DNA of 64,000 nucleotides, taken from assembly GCA_964569795.1 (NCBI GenBank), contig CAZMVB010000007.1, positions 108,059-172,058 on the forward strand, written 5' to 3'. Origin of the DNA: JAHJDS01 sp964569795 (GTDB lineage Bacteria; Desulfobacterota; Desulfarculia; Desulfarculales; JAHJDS01). Shown here in pieces: positions 57,709 to 64,000 of this stretch (position 1 is its first letter; every line of letters starts with the position of its first letter). The position numbers and the translations under genes are program-made. Below the pieces are notes generated by a model. The model saw only the letters and a program-made list of their open reading frames with translations, did not search any database and was not told the origin of the DNA.

Positions 57709-58878
57709 TCAGGCTTTCCGCCTGAGGGGGATGATGACCTTGATGGGCTGTTGCACCCCGTAAGCCCGGTTGTAATTGACGAGACTGCTGATCAGGGATT
57801 GGCTCAGCTCCTGTCCTTCGCTCAGCACCCGTCGTCCGGTCCGGACGCTGAGAACGTTCTGGCCCAGGATCATTCCCGGCTGCAGACCGTAAATAGTCGA
57901 TTCCTCCTGATCGTACCTGACCTCGTCGCCCAGGGCCAGGTCCAGGGCGGTCAGGACCGCCGGATCGTACCAGCCGCGCCGCCGGTTGAGTTCCTCCATG
58001 GCCTTGGCTTTGGACTCCCCGGACTGGACCAGGACATCGAAGTCCAGCAGCACCTTCAGGATCCGCGATCCGAGAGGAATGTCCTCCTCCTTGCGCTCGT
58101 CGTCCGGATAGCCCTGGCCGTCGAAGTGTTTATCCTGGTAAGCGATGATCTCGCTGACGCTCTCCATCCGGGGAATGCGAAGCACCATTTCCGCGGCCAA
58201 AGACGGATGGCTCCGAAATATGGCCGCTTCCTTGTCGGACAGGTCCCGGCCCTTGATCGCCCGCCGGACGATGTCCCCGGGCAGGGTCAGGCAACCCAGT
58301 TGGGAGAGCATGGTCGCCGTCTCGTAGGCCCAGTTATGTTCGATTTCCAGGATCCGGATGATCTCCCTGACGTAGCGGATGACTCTCGACACTCGACCGA
58401 AGGCGTCGGGATTGACCAGGGACAGGGCGTCGGTCAGGACCTTGATGCTTCCGGACAGGGTCTTTTCCAGCAGGACCCGCTCGGCCGTGACCAGGCGGTA
58501 TTGCTTGATCCCGTCCACCAGGGCCCGGGCCAGGGTCTCCAGGTCACAGGGTTTGGTCAGGAGCCGGAAGACGGCTCCCTCGTTGACGGCCTTGATGGCG
58601 CTGTCCACGTCGGCGTAACCGGTGAGCATGATCCGGACCGTATCCGGCCAGCGGTCCTTGATCGCCGACAGGAGGGCGATCCCGTCCAGGCCGGGCATCC
58701 GCAGGTCCGAGACCACCAGAGCGTAGGGGGAGTTCTGGGTCATCAGGTCCAGGGCCGCCTCCCCGCCCAGGGCCGTGTCCACCTCAAAGTGCTTACGCAG
58801 GCCCCGGGTGTACGAGTCCAGGATGTTGGGCTCGTCGTCCACGAACAGGATTTTTTCTTCGATCGTGACGTTAGTCAT
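57709..58878 (-). CDS. Response regulator with degenerate HD-GYP-type output domain (copy 2)
   Basis: 389 residues. Receiver (KILFVDDEPNILDSYTRGL; phospho-Asp in LVVSDLRMPGLDG; Lys in LLTKPCDL) plus an HD-GYP-like domain. As in its downstream paralogue the catalytic HD is lost (LSQLGCLTLP). The HHE motif reads AYQDKHFDGQGYPDD, which keeps the GxGYP loop more closely than copy 1. It likely has no full phosphodiesterase metal site. Its ATG overlaps the stop of the HDOD regulator by eight bases. Confidence 0.87.
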   Translation of the reverse strand: MTNVTIEEKILFVDDEPNILDSYTRGLRKHFEVDTALGGEAALDLMTQNSPYALVVSDLRMPGLDGIALLSAIKDRWPDTVRIMLTGYADVDSAIKAVNEGAVFRLLTKPCDLETLARALVDGIKQYRLVTAERVLLEKTLSGSIKVLTDALSLVNPDAFGRVSRVIRYVREIIRILEIEHNWAYETATMLSQLGCLTLPGDIVRRAIKGRDLSDKEAAIFRSHPSLAAEMVLRIPRMESVSEIIAYQDKHFDGQGYPDDERKEEDIPLGSRILKVLLDFDVLVQSGESKAKAMEELNRRRGWYDPAVLTALDLALGDEVRYDQEESTIYGLQPGMILGQNVLSVRTGRRVLSEGQELSQSLISSLVNYNRAYGVQQPIKVIIPLRRKA

Positions 58879-60079
58879 GACTGTCCCTCATGGACTCGAG
58901 GTCGCGGCAGCTTTCCAGCCAGTCGGAAATCTTGGCTCCGTTGGCCGCCAGCAGTCCCGGATCCAGTTCCGGCCGGGCGTAGCGGGGATTGAAGACGCAC
59001 AGTTGGTGCTCGAAGACGTTGGCCACGTGGACCGCCGTGAGGGGGCTGAAACCGGTTCCGGGGCTGTCGCCGGGGCGATGGTGGAAAGCCAGGGCCTCCA
59101 CCACGCCGTCGCTCAGGCCCCACAGTCCGATGAGATAGGCCCCCACCTCGGCGTGGCTGGTCCCGAAGACCTGCTTTTCGACCTTGACCACCAGCCGGTT
59201 TTCGGCCTGGACGACCCTCAGGACCTCCTGGTACTTGTCGGTGGCCACCGAGGCCAGCACCAACTTGCCCACGTCGTGCAGCGCCCCGGCCACCAGGGCC
59301 TCGTCAACGATGGTTTTTTCGGCCTGTTCCAGGCGGGCCAGGTGCCGGGCCAGTCCGGCCGTGGCCCGACAGTGCCGCCACAGGGCCTCGAAATCGAACC
59401 CGGTCAGCCGGGAGGTGTCAAAGGTGGAAAAGACATGGTGGGACAGGACCAGGGCCTTGACCACCTCCAGGCCGAGCATGAGCACCGCTTGGGACGGGCT
59501 GGTGATTTCCCGGGGCAGGCCGAAGAAGGCCGAGTTGACCATCTTGAGGATGGTGGCCGACATGCCTATGTCCTCGGCGACGATCTCCCCGATCCTGGCC
59601 AGAGACGAGGTCTCCGACTCGAGTTCCTTCATCAGTTCCTGGTAAGACCGGGGCAGGGCGGGCAGGGACTCGATGGACGACACCAGGGGGGCCAGGGCCT
59701 GGCTGTCCATGATCCCGCGCAGGGAATAGGCCCGCCTGATGGCCGACTTGATCGCCTCCGCATCCGACGGCTTGGCCAGGTATTGCTGGGCCGCCTTGAC
59801 CGATTTCATGACCGCCTCCTGGTTGGCGTGGCCCGAGAGGATGATCCGGATCATGTGGGGGTAGTGCTGCCGCACCTCCTCCAGGAGCTGGGAACCGTCC
59901 ACGCCCGGCATCCGGAGGTCGGTGACGATGACGTCCGCCGGCTCCCGGGCCAGGTGTTCCAGGGCCGCCCGGCCGTTGTCCAGAAAGGTCATGTCCCACT
60001 CCTGGCGCATGCCGCGGAGCATTCGCCGCAGCCCGTCCAGGATCCGGGGCTCATCGTCCACGAAGACGATTCTGGTCAT
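58871..60079 (-). CDS. Response regulator with HDOD output domain
   Basis: 402 residues from ATG 60079, whose ATGA overlaps the kinase stop. Receiver 1-120 (RIVFVDDEPRILDGLRRML; phospho-Asp in VIVTDLRMPGVDG; Lys in YLAKPSD). An HDOD domain follows from about 145 (SLPALPRSYQELMKEL), through EDIGMSATILKMVNSAFFGL and the HDOD-typical VLMLGLEVVKALVLSH. This one does keep an HD pair (GALHDVGKLVLAS near 268). HDOD proteins act in signalling, often with cyclic di-GMP or stress pathways. Co-transcribed and translationally coupled to the kinase. Confidence 0.9.
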   Translation of the reverse strand: MTRIVFVDDEPRILDGLRRMLRGMRQEWDMTFLDNGRAALEHLAREPADVIVTDLRMPGVDGSQLLEEVRQHYPHMIRIILSGHANQEAVMKSVKAAQQYLAKPSDAEAIKSAIRRAYSLRGIMDSQALAPLVSSIESLPALPRSYQELMKELESETSSLARIGEIVAEDIGMSATILKMVNSAFFGLPREITSPSQAVLMLGLEVVKALVLSHHVFSTFDTSRLTGFDFEALWRHCRATAGLARHLARLEQAEKTIVDEALVAGALHDVGKLVLASVATDKYQEVLRVVQAENRLVVKVEKQVFGTSHAEVGAYLIGLWGLSDGVVEALAFHHRPGDSPGTGFSPLTAVHVANVFEHQLCVFNPRYARPELDPGLLAANGAKISDWLESCRDLESMRDSHD

Positions 60080-63000
60080 GAATCTGCCCCCGGGGTGCCC
60101 GGCTCCAGGGGCAGCCGGATGATGAACGTCGTGCCCTGGCCCGGTTCCGAACTCAGGCTGAGCTGGCCGCCGTGCTTCTCCCGGATCACCCGAAAGGCGA
60201 TGGCCAGGCCCTGGCCGGTGCCCTTGCCCGGGTCCTTGGTGGTGAAGAACGGATCGAAGACCCGGTCCTGGATTTCCGGGGGGATGCCGGGGCCGGTGTC
60301 GGTGACGCGGATCTCGGCCCAGTCGCCGTCGGCCCGGGAGCTGACCAGGATTTTGCCCTTTTCCCCGGATGACTCGTCCACGACCTCGGCGATGGCCTGG
60401 GCGGCGTTGACGATGCCGTTGAGGACCACCTGGTTGATCTCGCCGGCCACGCAGGGCACCGGGGGCAGACCCGGGTCCAGGTCGGTCTCCACGTCGGCCA
60501 CGTACTTCCATTCGTTGCGGGCCACGGTGATGGTGCTCAGGATGGCCTGGTTGAGATCGACCGGCGTCTTGGTCTCCGGGCCGGGGTGGGCGAACTCCTT
60601 CATGGACCGGACGATGTCGCTGATCCGCCCCAGGCCCTCAAGGCTCTGGGACACGGCCCGGGGGATCTCCTCGGTCAGATACTCCACGTCGGCCTTCTCC
60701 AGGGTCGTCTCCAGGTCGGACACCAGATCGGTGATGTGGGCGCCCTGTTTCACCTCCCGGCAGACGGCGGCGTACTTGTCCAGGGCGGTCTTCAGGTCGG
60801 CGAAGGCCTCCTCCAGGAAGCGAGTGTTGTCGGTGACGTACTGGGTCGGAGTGTTGATCTCGTGGGCGATGCCGGCCGCCAGTTGTCCGATGGACTCCAG
60901 CTTCTGGGCCTGCATCAACTGGCTTTCCAGCGTCTTTCGGTCGGTGATATCGACGATCAGGGCAAACGAACCCAGATAATTCCCCTCGTGGTCATAGACG
61001 GGGTTGGGGTACATCATGGTGAACACCTGGCGGCCGTCCTTGGTGGTCCAGGCCAGTTCGTAGGCCTCGGTCACCCCCTTTTTGTGCCTTTCGACCTGGT
61101 CGAGCACGATCCGGCTGTTGGTCTCGTCCAAAAAGTCCAGAATCCGCCGCCCCCGCAACACCTCGGCCGGGTAGCCCAGCATCTCGGCGAACCGGTCGTT
61201 GAAGTAGATCAATTCGGTTCGGTCGTTGATCTGAACGAATCCGGTGGGCAGGGCCTCGACCAGGGTCCGGTATCGGTCCTCGCTTTCCCGTAACGCCTGC
61301 TCGGCCCCGGTGCGCTCGGTGATGTCCTCGAACAGGACCAGATGATTGCCGGCCTCGAGGCCGACGACCCGGAAGTGAACCACCTTGTCCGAGCCGTCCT
61401 TGCACCGGACCGTGCTCGTCCGGTTCATGACCCCGTCCGCGGCCCGGGTGACGATCTCCTTCTTCCAGTCGGAGATCTCGATCCGGCGGCGCTCGGGATC
61501 GGGATAGGCCGACCGGTACCAGGTCCGGCCGTCGGGCACGTCGGCCAGGCTGTAGCCGAAGATCTGGGTGAAGGCCGGATTGACATAGGCGTAAGTCCCG
61601 TCGGGCCGGATGAGAATGACACCGAGCGGCGACTGATCGGTCAAGGTCTGGAACCGCTCCCGCTCGGCCTGGACCTGGGCCTCGGCCTGCTTGCGCTCGG
61701 TGATGTCGCTGATGATGCCGATCAGGCCGCCCGCCGAGCCGTCGGGGTCGAGGAAGGTGGCCTTGTGGAAGATGACGTCGTGGCGGGTGCCGTCCGCGTA
61801 CCGGACCTGGGCTTCAAAGACCTGGACGCCCCGCTGCCGCATCAGGGTGCGGTCCATCTCGTCGTATTTTTCGGCCAGATCAGGGGGCGACAGATCGAAA
61901 ACGGTCCGGCCAACCACCTGATCGCGATCCAGGCCGATGTACTCCAGAAAGGCCCGGTTGCATCCCTGATAGTGCCCCTGGGCGTCCTTGTAATAGATGG
62001 GGCTGGGCGCGGCGTTGATCAGGGTCTCCAGGAATTTGAATTGCTGCTCCAACTGCTGCTCGGCCCGTTTTTGTTCGGTGACGTCTTCGTACACGGCCAC
62101 CAGTTCACCCGAGGGCAGCTTGAAGACATAATTCTCGACCCAGTGGGTCAGGCGGTCATCCTGGTACAGAGCGGCCGGATGATGCTCCGGCCGGCCGGTG
62201 CGGTTGACCCGGCCCAGCACCTCCAGCAGGCCCAGGGCCTCCACGCCCGGGAAAAGCTCCCGGACGCCACGCCCCAGGACGTCCGCCTTGTTGACCTGAC
62301 CGATCTTTTCCCCGGCCGGGTTGAGGTCGCGGAAGATGAATTCCCGGTCGTCGGGGACGGCCTCGTAGATGGCCACCCCGCCGCCCATGTTCTGGAACAG
62401 GGCCCGAAAGCGCTGTTCGCTCCTCCGCAAGGCCTCCTCGGCCTGTTTTCGCTCGGTGATGTCCCGGGAGACGTGGACCACCTGGACCACCCGGCCGGTG
62501 TCATCGCCCAGGGGGTTGGTCGAGATGTCGGCGTAGAAGCCCTCACCGTCGCTTCTAAAGTGAAGGTGTTCGTCGGTGAACCGGCAACCCGATTTGACCG
62601 TCGCCGCCAGGGGGCAGGGATCGTTCGGCGGCTGGCATGGTCGGGACAGATGGTGGGTCACGCGGTAGCACGGTTGGCCGATGACCTGGTCGGCGGTCAA
62701 TCCCACCTCCTCCATGAAGGCCTGGTTGGCCCAGGCGATCGTCAGGTCATCCACGTTGATGATCGAGATGGCGTCGCTCATGGCGTTGAGCACGGTGTCC
62801 CGGAACTCCTTCTCTTTCCTGATATTCTCCTCGGCCTTCTTGCGCGCGGTGATGTCCTTGAGGATGACGACGCTTTCGATGACCTGGCCGTCCGGGTCCC
62901 GGGTGACCGCCCCCCGGATCAGGACGTCCAGAACCTGGCCATCCTTGGTCTGCCGCCTGGTCTCCAGGATGACGTCTTCCCCGGCAAAGATCCGCTGCCA

Positions 63001-63624
63001 GCCCTGCGACGTCTTTTCCCGTTCTCCTTCGGGGACGAAGTCTATCCGCCGGCCCAGAACCTCGTCCCGGGACCAGCCGTAGGTCCGTTCAAAGGCCTCG
63101 TTGACATAGGTCGCCCGCCCCTCGGGATCATAGGCGATCACCGGATCGGGCAGGGCCCCCAGCAAGGTCTGATGCCGGCGCTCGCTCTCGATCAGGGCCG
63201 CCGTCCGCTGGCGGACCAGACTGGTCAGCCGCTCCTGGTGGCTTTGGTGCTCGATCTCCAACTCGCGGCGCCGGAGGGCGTTGCTGACGTTGATAATCAC
63301 GGCGTTGGCGTCAAAGGGTTTGGGGACGTAGCCGTAGGCCCCCAGGGCCAGGGTCTCCTCGGCCATCGTGGGATCGTTGATGGTGCTGATCATGACCACG
63401 GCCGTGTCCGGATGATCGCTCCGAATGTGTTTCAGCAGTTCCATCCCGGACTCGCCGGGCATGATGATGTCCAACAGCACCAGATCGAACGTCTTGGCCT
63501 CGAGCAGGCGACGGGCCGTCCGGGCGTCCGGGGCCAGGGTGCACTCGTGATCGGATTTTATCAGGATGTGGGCCAGAAGCTGACGGACCTGAAGCTCATC
63601 ATCGACGATCAGGGTTTGGACCAT
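60076..63624 (-). CDS. Receiver-multi-PAS hybrid sensor histidine kinase
   Basis: 1182 residues from ATG 63624 (behind GGGAGAG). An N-terminal receiver comes first (1-120, phospho-Asp52 in VLLDIIMPGESG; YVPKPFD). Six successive PAS/PAC modules, each ending DITxRK/DITERK-like, lie at roughly 150-265, 275-400, 405-525, 530-655, 660-785 and 790-905. The HisKA-type domain has acceptor His near 920 (GIAHEINTPTQYVTDNTRFL). The HATPase_c domain is at about 1010-1165 (DTGPGIPPEIQ, GTGQGLAIAFRVIREKHGG). No membrane helix, so a cytoplasmic sensor. PAS 2 contains a Cys/His-rich loop (C-x4-HH-x3-PC-x5-PCPL) that could bind metal or haem. First gene of the four-gene operon. Confidence 0.92.
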   Translation of the reverse strand: MVQTLIVDDELQVRQLLAHILIKSDHECTLAPDARTARRLLEAKTFDLVLLDIIMPGESGMELLKHIRSDHPDTAVVMISTINDPTMAEETLALGAYGYVPKPFDANAVIINVSNALRRRELEIEHQSHQERLTSLVRQRTAALIESERRHQTLLGALPDPVIAYDPEGRATYVNEAFERTYGWSRDEVLGRRIDFVPEGEREKTSQGWQRIFAGEDVILETRRQTKDGQVLDVLIRGAVTRDPDGQVIESVVILKDITARKKAEENIRKEKEFRDTVLNAMSDAISIINVDDLTIAWANQAFMEEVGLTADQVIGQPCYRVTHHLSRPCQPPNDPCPLAATVKSGCRFTDEHLHFRSDGEGFYADISTNPLGDDTGRVVQVVHVSRDITERKQAEEALRRSEQRFRALFQNMGGGVAIYEAVPDDREFIFRDLNPAGEKIGQVNKADVLGRGVRELFPGVEALGLLEVLGRVNRTGRPEHHPAALYQDDRLTHWVENYVFKLPSGELVAVYEDVTEQKRAEQQLEQQFKFLETLINAAPSPIYYKDAQGHYQGCNRAFLEYIGLDRDQVVGRTVFDLSPPDLAEKYDEMDRTLMRQRGVQVFEAQVRYADGTRHDVIFHKATFLDPDGSAGGLIGIISDITERKQAEAQVQAERERFQTLTDQSPLGVILIRPDGTYAYVNPAFTQIFGYSLADVPDGRTWYRSAYPDPERRRIEISDWKKEIVTRAADGVMNRTSTVRCKDGSDKVVHFRVVGLEAGNHLVLFEDITERTGAEQALRESEDRYRTLVEALPTGFVQINDRTELIYFNDRFAEMLGYPAEVLRGRRILDFLDETNSRIVLDQVERHKKGVTEAYELAWTTKDGRQVFTMMYPNPVYDHEGNYLGSFALIVDITDRKTLESQLMQAQKLESIGQLAAGIAHEINTPTQYVTDNTRFLEEAFADLKTALDKYAAVCREVKQGAHITDLVSDLETTLEKADVEYLTEEIPRAVSQSLEGLGRISDIVRSMKEFAHPGPETKTPVDLNQAILSTITVARNEWKYVADVETDLDPGLPPVPCVAGEINQVVLNGIVNAAQAIAEVVDESSGEKGKILVSSRADGDWAEIRVTDTGPGIPPEIQDRVFDPFFTTKDPGKGTGQGLAIAFRVIREKHGGQLSLSSEPGQGTTFIIRLPLEPGTPGADS

Positions 63625-63848
63625 GGCTTCTCTCCCTCGCGACCAGGTGGTCTTCGGGCCGGGGCAATGACTGGAGGGGCCGATCAATCGGGGAGGAGGG
63701 CCTTTGGCGGTCCGGGTTCCGCGAATGCAAGTCCCGACTATACCGGCGCAGTTGTTATTTTACCTGTTTTACCGCTTTATGGGCAATTAGTCCAGTAAAG
63801 CCATGACCCTAATGTGTCCGAGGCTGAACTCGGGGGCTCCAGGCCGAC

Positions 63849-64000
63849 TCAGGCGGAGCGGGCCGTCACCCGGTCCAGGGCCTGGAGGACCGTTTCCGCG
63901 AACTCGGGATCGTTGATGTGGAGGGGGGCCCGGATCAGCCGGTCGGGCCGGTCAAGTCGCCGCTCCAGTTCGTCGGCCAGAAGGGCCGGTCCCTGAGGAT
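63849..64000 (-). CDS. C-terminal fragment, Tm-1/UPF0261-like protein (cut by window end)
   Basis: Only the last 49 codons are in the window. They end with PLHINDPEFAETVLQALDRV, resembling the conserved end of Tm-1-like (UPF0261) proteins, whose function is unclear. The stop is at 63849-63851 and the start lies beyond base 64000. The 224 bases between this stop and the kinase ATG show no other gene. Confidence 0.45.
   Translation of the reverse strand, partial: PQGPALLADELERRLDRPDRLIRAPLHINDPEFAETVLQALDRVTARSA

Noticed and set aside
61342..63798. 818-codon plus-strand frame opposite the multi-PAS kinase
   Set aside because: Shadow of the kinase. No domain signatures; the kinase PAS, HisKA and HATPase motifs are clear.
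1..64000. CRISPR array, toxin-antitoxin pair or restriction-modification locus
   Set aside because: No regularly spaced repeats were seen. The HsdR-N-like gene at 12938-13435 stands alone without methylase, specificity or helicase parts.

Overview
The window is about 64 kb of GC-rich bacterial DNA. Genes sit tightly packed on both strands, often with 4-base start/stop overlaps. The organism is a dissimilatory sulfate reducer, most likely a high-GC member of the Desulfobacterota (former Deltaproteobacteria). The decisive evidence is the APS reductase operon (aprBA) followed by qmoA and qmoB. Supporting traits are HdrA-type electron-transfer proteins, a cmk-rpsA-sppA block, YkgJ-type cysteine-cluster proteins and large PAS/response-regulator systems. 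I cannot name a genus from sequence reading alone.

Layout. 1-1.6 kb (minus): a truncated secreted CxxCH cytochrome-like protein, a small membrane-anchored CuA cupredoxin and a small secreted protein. 1.6-2.6 kb: a gene-poor stretch ending in tRNA-Arg(TCT). 2.8-3.7 kb: a ureohydrolase-fold protein that has lost most metal ligands. 3.9-12.1 kb (plus): aprB-aprA, terminator, qmoA-qmoB-hdrC-hdrB. This is the energy-conserving core: APS is reduced to sulfite by AprAB with electrons passed by the Qmo/Hdr proteins. The membrane subunit QmoC is absent and separate soluble HdrC and HdrB proteins take its place. 12.1-16.6 kb: small accessory genes and a tandem pair of YkgJ-type proteins. 16.7-18.9 kb: hflKC. 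18.9-28.4 kb: recJ, a LarA-like protein, two GH57 enzymes, glycogen synthase and larE, which together form a glycogen/alpha-glucan block plus nickel-pincer-related genes. 28.5-33.7 kb (plus): TPR protein, membrane-anchored unknown, left-handed beta-helix protein, ATP-grasp ligase, PAS histidine kinase, a thioredoxin-fold selenoprotein with an in-frame TGA and a hairpin behind it, and a small unknown. 33.8-39.6 kb: PagL-like deacylase, P1-family peptidase, a glycosyltransferase behind a leaderless-type promoter, single-domain response regulator, lptG-like permease and dNTPase. 39.8-41 kb: an acidic disordered protein carrying repeats that resemble the FliM CheY-binding peptide. 41-55.9 kb: housekeeping genes (valS, nadC, proC, ilvA, SRP RNA, HU/IHF, hisC, cmk, rpsA, sppA, recN, A24 peptidase, YciO-type). 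56-63.6 kb (minus): a four-gene signalling operon (multi-PAS kinase and three response regulators), followed by a candidate small RNA or attenuator. The window ends inside another gene.

The most notable observations are the selenocysteine thioredoxin-like gene, the QmoAB-HdrCB arrangement, the multi-copy FliM-like motif protein, a short RNA candidate with its own strong promoter and terminator, and two families of small inverted-repeat elements.
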